From positions 1 through 64,000 of the forward strand of contig JAGASK010000033.1 of the NCBI GenBank assembly GCA_017621815.1: a stretch of DNA of 64,000 nucleotides. Reading direction: 5' to 3'. Source of the DNA: Lachnospiraceae bacterium (GTDB taxonomy: Bacteria > Bacillota > Clostridia > Lachnospirales > Lachnospiraceae). Numbering within the stretch: position 1 is the stretch's first letter; every line of letters begins with the position of its first letter. Below, one piece after another: positions 7,580 to 14,832 of the stretch. The translations under genes and the position numbers were made by a program. Under the pieces are notes generated by a model, which was not told where the DNA came from, made no database searches, and was given only the letters and a program-made list of their open reading frames with translations.

Positions 7580-8899
7580 TTACGTCATTGCAAATTCCTG
7601 AATAAACTCCTGCTCATGAGTTTTCATCTTTGCGACAAAGCCCGCGTAGTCAGCTACTTGTACAGGAATTTTCAAACCGTGTTTTGTAATGCTGATATCA
7701 TCACGCGGCATGACATTCGATTCGTAGGTTGATCCGCGATTCATCCACAGTTTAAGATCATCCGAGCCTTCCGCTTCTGGATAAAGGTAGTACCCTGCTT
7801 TGGCATCAAAGCGGAACATATATGCCAACACCTGCAGGTAATCTCTGTTTCCGATATTATCAAGAGGCTTGTACTTGGCGTCTGCTATTATTCTTACCTC
7901 ATTATTACGGCTGATAAAATCAGGATATATTAACCCAATATTGCCTGCAAATAGCCGCTGGGCTCCTTTGCCGCCCTTGTTCATCGGATGATAAAAAATA
8001 TCCTCGATGAGAGAATTAACATATTCCTCCCACAACCATGCTCCGTCAAACAAAATGCCGTATATCTGTCTCGAACCAAGACCGATCTGATGTTTCTGAT
8101 GCCGGAGAATCAAAAGGCACAATCTCTGAAGAGCCAGGTACTCACGGAAATACGCATGACGAACCGCATTCTTTTTATTCTGTTCGATAATCCGTTGCCT
8201 GTCATATGGCTCATATCCCGGAGTGGCGTCAATAACAAATTTCACCTCATCCTTTACTTTGACAAGGAGATTATTCCCATAGGGTTTTCTTTTGATAAAT
8301 TCGATGGTATGGCGCACCAGTTCCATGAGGCTGTTATCGTAAGAAAACTCCCTCTGTGAGTACGCAACACTCCCGGTGAACGGCGTGTTCTTCTCTATGT
8401 GTCTTGCGATGTCGATAGCACCTTTCAAATTCCCGTCATTGTATCTGTGACGGATGTACTTCTTAAACAAACCTTTCCTCATTGCTGTTTTCAGATAATA
8501 CGGAAAGAGGAAAAGCAGAAAATTAAACAGCCGATTATCCTGATTGGCGTCGGAATCCAAGTCCACAATGTTCGGAAAGTCCATCACTCTGTCAAGGAGA
8601 TATTGAAAAAAGAAATCATCCTCCTCGCCGCCAAAACGTGATTCAATAATAAGCCGTTCATCCCCGCAGCCAAGAAATCCCATCACATTGCCTGACCGAT
8701 AAGTATCGTTAACACTCTGGATAATCATCTGATCCCGCGTTATGCCCTCGGCATCCTTCACGATTTCCGGAAACACAAACACACCTTCCCGTTCAAATTG
8801 CTCTAACGTCTTATCGGCAATCTTGCCCACAAGGGTTCCTATATCAGAAAAGGCATCTTTTTTATGTTGTGAATTATCCTTGATCTTGAGCAGTTTCAT
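7580..8899 (-). CDS. mcrC: McrC-like restriction subunit, 439 aa
   Basis: McrC is the nuclease partner of McrB in modification-dependent restriction. The C-terminal third contains the PD-(D/E)XK core YPDFISRNNEVRIIADAKYK, with D327 and D340-A-K342. The N-terminal part is the expected McrB-contacting region. The start ATG at 8899 lies inside the 3' end of mcrB (26-base overlap), typical of coupled McrBC pairs. Length is close to other family members. The protein should act in the cytoplasm as part of a GTP-driven McrB ring, cutting methylated or otherwise modified DNA. Specificity cannot be predicted. Confidence 0.88.
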   Translation of the reverse strand: MKLLKIKDNSQHKKDAFSDIGTLVGKIADKTLEQFEREGVFVFPEIVKDAEGITRDQMIIQSVNDTYRSGNVMGFLGCGDERLIIESRFGGEEDDFFFQYLLDRVMDFPNIVDLDSDANQDNRLFNFLLFLFPYYLKTAMRKGLFKKYIRHRYNDGNLKGAIDIARHIEKNTPFTGSVAYSQREFSYDNSLMELVRHTIEFIKRKPYGNNLLVKVKDEVKFVIDATPGYEPYDRQRIIEQNKKNAVRHAYFREYLALQRLCLLILRHQKHQIGLGSRQIYGILFDGAWLWEEYVNSLIEDIFYHPMNKGGKGAQRLFAGNIGLIYPDFISRNNEVRIIADAKYKPLDNIGNRDYLQVLAYMFRFDAKAGYYLYPEAEGSDDLKLWMNRGSTYESNVMPRDDISITKHGLKIPVQVADYAGFVAKMKTHEQEFIQEFAMT

Positions 8900-10970
8900 T
8901 CACATCACCCTCAACAGGCTTTTTATAACCGTATGCTTTCGCAAAACGATTCATAAGCCCTTCCTCATCATACATTCCTTGGATGTATTCCTGCAGGAGC
9001 GGTTGCAGATAATCTGTCCAAAGCTGGTCAAAATCAAGAGTCTTCAGCTTCAAAAAGTATGATGCGCCGATTTGGTAATTCTCGTTCAAGTCCTCAACAC
9101 TTGCAATTTCCTTATTGAGCGCAGCCATTCTCTTGATAGCCTCGGCCTCCAGTTCTTCATTTTCCAAATAAGCCAGCATTTCAAGGCGCTCATCCGCTCG
9201 GAGTTCCACGAATCGGAAACGCCTACGCATAGCAAAATCAAAGCTGTCCACAGAACGATCGATATCGTTCATGGTACCAATAATGTATACGTTCTCCGGG
9301 ATATAAAACTTCTCATCCGGGTCAGAATGCAGATTGGAATACTGCGTGGAAATTTCTCCGACTCTGCCGCGATACCCAGGGTCTATTGCAAAGAACAGTT
9401 CGCCGAATATCTTTGAAATTTCACCACGGTTAATTTCATCGATAATGAAGATGTATTTTTTCAATTCTTCCTGCTTTGCCTTTGCTTTAAAAGCAGCGCT
9501 TTTCTTTGCCCTGATAGCCTTGTAGATTGCGAAGTCATAGGAATACGCCTGTGTTGCAAACGACTTCCCGAAGAAGGTCGTGATATCCTTAATCTTGTCG
9601 AACTTCTGCCCGGACTCCAGCATCTTCCTGACCTCGTCCAGATTCAAGGTGAGCTTATTGGCGGTAGCGTTTCCGGGTATGGAGATAGTAATGTGTTTGT
9701 CATCCACGCTGGTAATGGTGAACTCATTGCCATTGATCGTCTTAAAGGTATCAACGCCAAGTTCAATATTGGAGAAGAACTCTGTCATTGATTCCTGTGC
9801 GGAGATTTCCTTCTCTATTGTTTCCTTGGACTTTTGGGAATCCTCATAGTTCTTTCTTGCACGGGCAACGAACTTCTTGAAAATGCCATCCTGCAGTTCA
9901 AAGCCCATAGTACCGTCATCATTTACTTTCGGTCTCAAGCCCTCAACAAAATCAGAGTAATCATAGCTTGGATGGAACTGAACAAACTCCACCTGCTTCT
10001 TCTGTTCATCGGTGAGCAGCGTATAATCATCAAAGTACCCGTTACTGATAATATCCGTAGCAATTTCCTTTGCGAGGTAAGACTTGCCGGTACCCGGTGC
10101 GCCTCTGAAAATCAGATTCTTCGAAGCGATCAGCATAGAGGAGAAGGGATTTCTGTATCCCTTAAACTGCTGAACAAGTTCCTCCTGTGCAGCTGCCTCT
10201 GTCTCCGCAGCCTCGGTTTCCTTTTCATCCTTCTCACGGTAGGTAAGGATAAATTGATCCCCTGGCTCTCCGAAACGCTTCAAGCATTCCTGAACGAAAA
10301 TAATCGTGGAGAAGATATTCCAGCAATAGATAACGAACCATCTGCCGTTATCGTAGCCATACGTCAGGTACTCTATAGTGTTGCGATGCTTCTTGAACTC
10401 ATCCACGCTGGAGAAAATTCCGCAAATCATATCGCTGTCAGGATTGTATTTACAGATAGGAAAGTTCTCCTTGTCCTCAACTGACATCCCGGATATCTGC
10501 TTTTCAAAAACCTGAAAAGCAATACGAGGCATCGTCTGATTGGAGTTTCTTCTTTCGCCTTTACTATAGGAACGCTTTATCACATCGCCATTTGCCTTCT
10601 TGAAAAAGACATCAAGCGGTTTATAGTTATCACCGAGACTCAGGTTGTCCATCATGAACCGCTCGTCAGTTGATTCAACACTCTCGGCAGTAACAGACAA
10701 TTCAAACTTTTCCTGCTGCTTTATCTCAATCGTAAAGCCCTGTCCTTCCAGATAGCGCTTTGCCTCCACAGCATCAAAGCCTTTCGTGGAAATATCCGTA
10801 CCGTTTGCTATATGGTCAGCCACGGCCACCACATACTTCGGCGGATACCTCTTTCCATCCTCTGTCACGAGTTCATACTTCGTGCTCTGATTATGGAAAG
10901 GCACTCCGTTCTCATCGATGTACTTTAGGGCATCGATGATATCCTGCTTTTTGATTTTTGGTATAGCCAT
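8874..10970 (-). CDS. mcrB: McrB-like AAA+ GTPase, 698 aa
   Basis: Walker A GAPGTGKS at 290-297, Walker B FIIDEINRG at 508-516 and the GTMNDIDRS block at 565-573, followed by FDFAMRRRFRF, are the McrB-type AAA+ motifs; McrB uses GTP to translocate DNA for McrC cleavage. Residues 1-85 form a separate N-terminal domain (IDALKYIDENGVPF, KRYPPKYVVAVADHI) that resembles the head domain of McrA/McrB-type proteins and probably reads DNA. Residues 100-250 form a second accessory region. An acidic Glu/Ala linker (248-265) joins these to the motor. It is encoded 27 bases after the metallopeptidase remnant and overlaps mcrC. This is likely the recognition and motor subunit of the system. Confidence 0.88.
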   Translation of the reverse strand: MAIPKIKKQDIIDALKYIDENGVPFHNQSTKYELVTEDGKRYPPKYVVAVADHIANGTDISTKGFDAVEAKRYLEGQGFTIEIKQQEKFELSVTAESVESTDERFMMDNLSLGDNYKPLDVFFKKANGDVIKRSYSKGERRNSNQTMPRIAFQVFEKQISGMSVEDKENFPICKYNPDSDMICGIFSSVDEFKKHRNTIEYLTYGYDNGRWFVIYCWNIFSTIIFVQECLKRFGEPGDQFILTYREKDEKETEAAETEAAAQEELVQQFKGYRNPFSSMLIASKNLIFRGAPGTGKSYLAKEIATDIISNGYFDDYTLLTDEQKKQVEFVQFHPSYDYSDFVEGLRPKVNDDGTMGFELQDGIFKKFVARARKNYEDSQKSKETIEKEISAQESMTEFFSNIELGVDTFKTINGNEFTITSVDDKHITISIPGNATANKLTLNLDEVRKMLESGQKFDKIKDITTFFGKSFATQAYSYDFAIYKAIRAKKSAAFKAKAKQEELKKYIFIIDEINRGEISKIFGELFFAIDPGYRGRVGEISTQYSNLHSDPDEKFYIPENVYIIGTMNDIDRSVDSFDFAMRRRFRFVELRADERLEMLAYLENEELEAEAIKRMAALNKEIASVEDLNENYQIGASYFLKLKTLDFDQLWTDYLQPLLQEYIQGMYDEEGLMNRFAKAYGYKKPVEGDVNETAQDQG

Positions 10971-10996
10971 GCCGCACCTCCGTTAATTCGTTTTCT

Positions 10997-11200
10997 TTAT
11001 ATAATTTCCATCAATTTCTTATTTACCTTCAGCCACTCCTGTTCATCCTCATAGGTAGGCAGTACGGTTTTCACCCTCGCCCAGAATGCAGGACTGTGGT
11101 TTTTATAGGTAATGTGACTCAGTTCATGTACCACAACATAATCAATCACAGAAAGAGGGCACATGATAAGCCGCCATGCAAAATTCAGAGTGCAAACCCA
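10997..11200 (-). pseudogene. YgjP/SprT-like zinc metallopeptidase, C-terminal remnant
   Basis: One minus-strand frame reads TLNFAWRLIMCPLSVIDYVV, then VHELSHITYKNHSPAFW and a C-terminal tail ending at the TAA 10997-10999. HELSH with a downstream H in NHSPAFW is the zinc site of the YgjP (DUF45) family, whose genes often accompany restriction systems. The usual preceding WGSC-type block is replaced at about 11198 by unrelated sequence that forms the end of the Nudix-like gene in another frame. The N-terminal half is missing, so this is a deletion remnant whose 3' end still leads into mcrB. Confidence 0.75.
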
Positions 11201-11679
11201 TTAATTTTACTGGGTTTCTCTAACCTTGTCCCAATTATAACATCAGAATCTCCGAATACATGGATCTGCCACAGTCTGGATACGAATACAGCAAGGTGAT
11301 GGATAATCTCATCCATCGAGAGGTTTTTATAGGAAAACTTCTTCTCCTCCGAGAAATCATAGTCCAGCGTCGCACACGGGAAAAATATCTCTCCAACTGC
11401 AATAAGATGGTCTATCTCAATTTGGGCATGAAGCTCCTCTTCAAATTCTCTCTTTAGAGCTTCCTGCGTTGTCTCCATACTTGATATATGCCCACCGATA
11501 ATAGCTTTTGTATTCGCCTTCACTGCTGTGAAAAACGCATTGCTGACCGGATACAAATGACCGTCTCTCTCTCCTGGCATCAAAAAGAGGCATCCGATCA
11601 TTATATAATACTGCATATGCAAAACAGAACACTTTATATGCTCTGCCTGTAACTGTTCTTCTTTGCTTCCATCAATCAT
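11185..11679 (-). CDS. Nudix-box protein, 164 aa
   Basis: The segment IIGGHISSMETTQEALKREF followed by EEELHAQI fits the Nudix box (G-x5-E-x7-REUxEE), which binds Mg and hydrolyses nucleoside-diphosphate-linked compounds. The first 30 residues and the region after the box fit the family poorly, so part of the frame may be altered. Its last codons overlap the metallopeptidase remnant in another frame, so the C-terminus has probably been set by the deletion junction. The start at 11679 has only a weak AGGAA close to the ATG. Substrate unknown; it may be a degraded gene. Confidence 0.45.
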   Translation of the reverse strand: MIDGSKEEQLQAEHIKCSVLHMQYYIMIGCLFLMPGERDGHLYPVSNAFFTAVKANTKAIIGGHISSMETTQEALKREFEEELHAQIEIDHLIAVGEIFFPCATLDYDFSEEKKFSYKNLSMDEIIHHLAVFVSRLWQIHVFGDSDVIIGTRLEKPSKINGFAL

Positions 11680-11717
11680 TTCCTGACACTAGCGGCTTCT
11701 TTCCGGCAGGATTCTTT

Positions 11718-12407
11718 TCAGTAGTTTTTCATCCTTATTTCAAATAACCCATCATAAAAAAGCTCTTTCACAACTTGCTCTTCCAACTCATATTTTTCCA
11801 CTGCCAGCTTTTTAAGCATTTCATATATTGCAGATGTTTTTTCTTCCCCTTGCATCTGAAAGTCCTTCTCATTATGAATGCCAAGACCTTCCAAAAGTTC
11901 CGCGGCAGCCACAGCCGCTTCCTGCTTTTGGACAAGCTTCTTTAATTCTGCCTCTGAGCCCAAATAAATATACTTTTGTTCAGGTATATATAATTGTTTA
12001 TGGTCTGTAATTTCAAACAGTTCGCTTATCATGGACGGAATCCCCTTACAAAACTGTATTAAGCTAAGCTCATGATGTCCGCGCATAGCATGGTCAACAG
12101 GCTGTGTTTTGTAAGTCGTGAAAAAGCACAAAACTTTTGATGGACATTTTTGTATTGAAGTATGCTGAATTTTTCGGTTCTTGCTACATGCAATCGCTTC
12201 ATACTCCTGACCCATGGGTATATCTTTCTCTGCGTATTGATGATGAAAATACATGCTGTTCGCCGCAAATTTATTTTTTTGATAAGCGTCATAGGCTGTT
12301 TGTGAAAATATCCCAAACTCTTTACAATTTTTTTCAATCTCAGGAATTAACTCCTGTCTAACAAATGCCGGACTAAACCACGCCCATAAAACTAAATATT
12401 CTCCCAT
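11718..12407 (-). CDS. Hypothetical protein, 229 aa
   Basis: Not recognised. The N-terminus is aromatic (YLVLWAWFSPAFVRQEL). A middle region contains several His/Cys residues (YFHHQYAEKD, CFFTTYKTQP, MRGHHELSL), and the C-terminal 80 residues are Glu/Lys-rich and predicted helical (KLVQKQEAAVAAAELLEGL). There is no signal peptide or membrane segment. It lies in AT-rich accessory DNA, 38 bases upstream of the Nudix-like gene on the same strand. Downstream reading frames agree with a complete, unbroken gene. Confidence 0.5.
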   Translation of the reverse strand: MGEYLVLWAWFSPAFVRQELIPEIEKNCKEFGIFSQTAYDAYQKNKFAANSMYFHHQYAEKDIPMGQEYEAIACSKNRKIQHTSIQKCPSKVLCFFTTYKTQPVDHAMRGHHELSLIQFCKGIPSMISELFEITDHKQLYIPEQKYIYLGSEAELKKLVQKQEAAVAAAELLEGLGIHNEKDFQMQGEEKTSAIYEMLKKLAVEKYELEEQVVKELFYDGLFEIRMKNY

Positions 12408-12487
12408 ATTATTTTATCTCTTTGTTACACCATAATGTTAAAATACGTTCTTAAAATTTTTTCTTATTTTCCATAATCTCATATACT

Positions 12488-12631
12488 TCAATATCTCCTC
12501 AAACTCCAGCTCTTTTCATATTCTACCACTTCCATACTCCTGATACCATGTCCTCCCCTCGGAATCTGAATATCTGTATTCCCTTTTATACAGATATATC
12601 CATCCACAGATGCACAATTATTCCGCTCAAA
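12488..12631 (-). pseudogene. Short open fragment, possible gene remnant
   Basis: Within the otherwise gene-free 12408-12723, one minus-strand frame stays open for 47 codons with protein-like composition (NNCASVDGYICIKGNTDIQI, then PRGGHGIRSMEVVEYEKSW) and ends at TGA 12488-12490. It opens directly after an in-frame TGA with no start codon or ribosome site. It may be the 3' end of a lost gene cut by recombination near the 12661 repeat. The rest of the stretch shows nothing further. Confidence 0.25.
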
Positions 12632-12660
12632 TCACTTCTGCACACTTTCTTCCTGTTTTC

Positions 12661-12678
12661 TTACTTATGATATGGTTC
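12661..12678 (-). repeat. rlmH-end direct repeat (candidate attachment site copy)
   Basis: On the minus strand this reads GAACCATATCATAAGTAA, codons E-P-Y-H-K-stop, matching 16 of 18 bases of the rlmH terminus at 13536-13553, with both differences at third codon positions. It resembles the SCC attachment consensus ending TATCATAA. No gene uses these codons here. Confidence 0.6.
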
Positions 12679-12723
12679 CACATGTCATACCCAGGTGCGT
12701 AACTGAACCAAACAGAAATCAGG

Positions 12724-12933
12724 TCAGCAGAGCTTACCATAATATTCCTTCAGATAATTTTTTATAACTTGCGGTGTGACGGGAATTTCTGTATCAAAAA
12801 GAGGATATTCTAAATGTACTTTTTTGTCATCAGATATAATATGCACTCTATGCCCATTATTGTTTACTCGCACATACCAATAATAGATTGCGCCCTCATA
12901 TTCTATTTTACGCTTATTTTTCCTGAATACCAT
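12724..12933 (-). CDS. Hypothetical protein, 69 aa
   Basis: A small basic protein beginning MVFRKNKRKIEYEGAIYYWY, with a likely beta-rich core (HRVHIISDDKKVHLEYPLF) and a short C-terminal helix (VIKNYLKEYYGKL). Not assigned to a family. It lies 12 bases after the Imm42-like gene and is probably cotranscribed. The ribosome site is weak. It is one of only two genes between the two rlmH-end repeats. Confidence 0.5.
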   Translation of the reverse strand: MVFRKNKRKIEYEGAIYYWYVRVNNNGHRVHIISDDKKVHLEYPLFDTEIPVTPQVIKNYLKEYYGKLC

Positions 12934-12945
12934 GTCTCATTCCGC

Positions 12946-13440
12946 TCAACCGCAAACTACACTATCATAAAAAATAGTGATTTTTGATTTTATTTCAGCA
13001 TATTCTTGTATAGAGATTTCTGTACAATCAACCAAATTTATGTTTTCAAATTTCCATCTGCCAACAAGTATTTTGACATTTATACCATTTGATATGATAA
13101 AAAAATTATAGCCCGAATCACTAATTTCATGGAAAGGAATAAGGTATCTATAATCATTATCATTTTCCAAATCATCGGGAAATGTAATATCAGCCATATA
13201 CCGGAACAATTCTAAATCACTTTTATTGTACAATTCTTTATCAATTGAAGGATTCATAAAAGCTGAATTAGAATTGAGAACATCAGTAAATTCACTATTA
13301 AAAGTAGTTGTACGCATTTCTTTAGGATATATTCCATCATTAACAATAACAAACATTATTCCATTTTTCCAGTAATCTACTTCCCAATCCTGTATTCTTT
13401 CTATCAGGAAAGCAAATTTCAATGGATTTCCAATTATCAT
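12946..13440 (-). CDS. Imm42-like immunity protein, 164 aa
   Basis: The opening MIIGNPLKFAFLIERI, the central RTTTFNSEF and the C-terminal YLIPFHEISDSGYNFFII plus GRWKFENI pattern resemble immunity protein family 42, which protects cells against polymorphic toxins delivered between bacteria. The match is from memory of the family, not from a search. It is soluble and acidic with a clear ribosome site (TAGGAGAAGAA-ATG). No toxin gene is visible beside it. It lies between the two rlmH-end repeats, so it looks like captured cargo or an orphan immunity gene. Confidence 0.5.
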   Translation of the reverse strand: MIIGNPLKFAFLIERIQDWEVDYWKNGIMFVIVNDGIYPKEMRTTTFNSEFTDVLNSNSAFMNPSIDKELYNKSDLELFRYMADITFPDDLENDNDYRYLIPFHEISDSGYNFFIISNGINVKILVGRWKFENINLVDCTEISIQEYAEIKSKITIFYDSVVCG

Positions 13441-13535
13441 TTCTTCTCCTAAATTCCTATTGTTGCATCACTTTCAACGCATAAAAATAATCATTCTATC
13501 TAAAGCATTTCCTGCCCACTTCCTAACTTTCGCCC

Positions 13536-13553
13536 TTATTTATGATATGGCTC
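13536..13553 (-). repeat. rlmH 3' end, candidate integration site
   Basis: GAGCCATATCATAAATAA forms the last codons of rlmH. SCC-type elements in staphylococci integrate at exactly this part of rlmH. A near copy in the same orientation at 12661 brackets 875 bp holding two small genes. Confidence 0.55.
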
Positions 13554-14015
13554 CCCTGAAATAATCCGGTATCCCCTGTAAATCTGCTCCAGCAAAATCA
13601 CCCGCATAAGCTGATGTGGAAACGTCATATCAGAAAAACTGATTTTTTCATCCGCCCTTGCGGAAACACTGCTGTGTAAGCCCAGGGAACCGCCAATCAC
13701 AAACTGAATATGGCTTCTTCCATAGGTTGCCAGTTTTTCAATGGTATTTGCAAAAGCAACTGAATTCATCTTTTTTCCCAATATTTCAAGGGTAACAACA
13801 AAGGCGTCCTCTTTGATGTATCTCAAAATCCGGAACGCCTCTTTTTCCTTAATCTGTTCTTCCATAGCTTCACTTGCATTGTCAGGAGTTTTTTCATCCT
13901 GAACTTCTATTATTTCCAGCCTGCAATATTTTGAAAGCCGCTTTTCATATTCCGCTATGGCATCCCTGAAGTATTTTTCCTTCACTTTTCCCACACAGAT
14001 AATTGTTATTTTCAT
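13536..14015 (-). CDS. rlmH: 23S rRNA (pseudouridine-1915-N3)-methyltransferase RlmH, 159 aa
   Basis: A SPOUT methyltransferase that methylates pseudouridine 1915 in helix 69 of 23S rRNA on assembled ribosomes. The full-length family pattern is present: ICVGKVKEKYFRDAIAEY at the N-terminus, FVIGGSLGLHSSV (the SAM-binding knot, about 104-116), FPHQLMRVILLEQIYRGYRI and the invariant tail GEPYHK. Its start overlaps the stop of the zinc-ribbon membrane gene by 4 bases (ATGA). It is the last core gene before the accessory block, and its 3' end is the probable insertion site. Confidence 0.97.
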   Translation of the reverse strand: MKITIICVGKVKEKYFRDAIAEYEKRLSKYCRLEIIEVQDEKTPDNASEAMEEQIKEKEAFRILRYIKEDAFVVTLEILGKKMNSVAFANTIEKLATYGRSHIQFVIGGSLGLHSSVSARADEKISFSDMTFPHQLMRVILLEQIYRGYRIISGEPYHK

Positions 14016-14755
14016 GCCTGCCTGTCCTCAAAAATCTCAGGATAAATTTCATCTATCAATCTGTCCAGATATGCTTCATCCAGATTCATAAACTGATTTT
14101 GTATCATAGATTTCACCGCTTCAAAACGCCCGAAATATTTCAGTTCTTCCGCAGCCCCTTCCGGAAAAGAAAGGGTTTTATCCACACTTTCTTTGGACAA
14201 ATTATCACGGCACCATCTTTTTATTTCAAGTGTCAGGTTGTTTTCCTTACGTGCCTTGCCTGCCAATATCCTGGAATTTTTCATGGACACAAGCCCCATA
14301 ATGATAAACAACACAAACATGACTCCCATAACGCCGCTAATCATGTATTTGCTCACCATAGCCATATGAATAGGGAGAATATCGAAGAAAAACAATATAA
14401 CAGCAATAAAGCCGATACCGCCTACAAAAAGCAGTGTATAGGCGGAAGTTCTGTTTTCCTCTGCTTTTTCTTCATTGTTTACATATATTCCGGTGTATTT
14501 TGCTTTTTCTTCCGCTTCGTCCAATGCAAAGCCGAATTCGTCTGCTCCATCCACACCTTCTAAATGCCCCTCAGAAGCACTTTCCTCCCATGCCTGTTTG
14601 AAAGCAGCCAGCATTTCCACATCTTCAAAATCTGCACTTTCTAAATCTGCTTCCTTTTTTTCATCTTCAAGGCTGTCTACCAGCTCACAGCCGCAGTCCG
14701 CACAGACCTTAATCCCATCTACATATTCGCTCTTACATTTCGGACACCATGCCAT
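14012..14755 (-). CDS. Zinc-ribbon double-membrane-segment protein, 247 aa
   Basis: The N-terminus has CPKCKSEYVDGIKVCADCG, a zinc ribbon. An acidic linker follows, then two hydrophobic helices (about 104-125 and 133-153) and a cytoplasmic C-terminal region (EEYLDRLIDEIYPEIFEDR type). It would sit in the cytoplasmic membrane with both ends inside. It lies directly upstream of rlmH and overlaps it by 4 bases. The ribosome site is AGAGG. Function unknown; similar zinc-ribbon membrane proteins are common next to housekeeping genes in Lachnospiraceae. Confidence 0.7.
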   Translation of the reverse strand: MAWCPKCKSEYVDGIKVCADCGCELVDSLEDEKKEADLESADFEDVEMLAAFKQAWEESASEGHLEGVDGADEFGFALDEAEEKAKYTGIYVNNEEKAEENRTSAYTLLFVGGIGFIAVILFFFDILPIHMAMVSKYMISGVMGVMFVLFIIMGLVSMKNSRILAGKARKENNLTLEIKRWCRDNLSKESVDKTLSFPEGAAEELKYFGRFEAVKSMIQNQFMNLDEAYLDRLIDEIYPEIFEDRQA

Positions 14756-14832
14756 ACTCCATACCTCTCTTTAGTATCATTCATATAACACCCCATTAGT
14801 TATATGATACTCCACTTTGCAGGAATATGCTA

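Noticed and set aside
9834-10484. 216-residue plus-strand open frame inside mcrB
   Set aside because: It is a shadow of the conserved McrB motor and N-terminal region and has no supporting signals.
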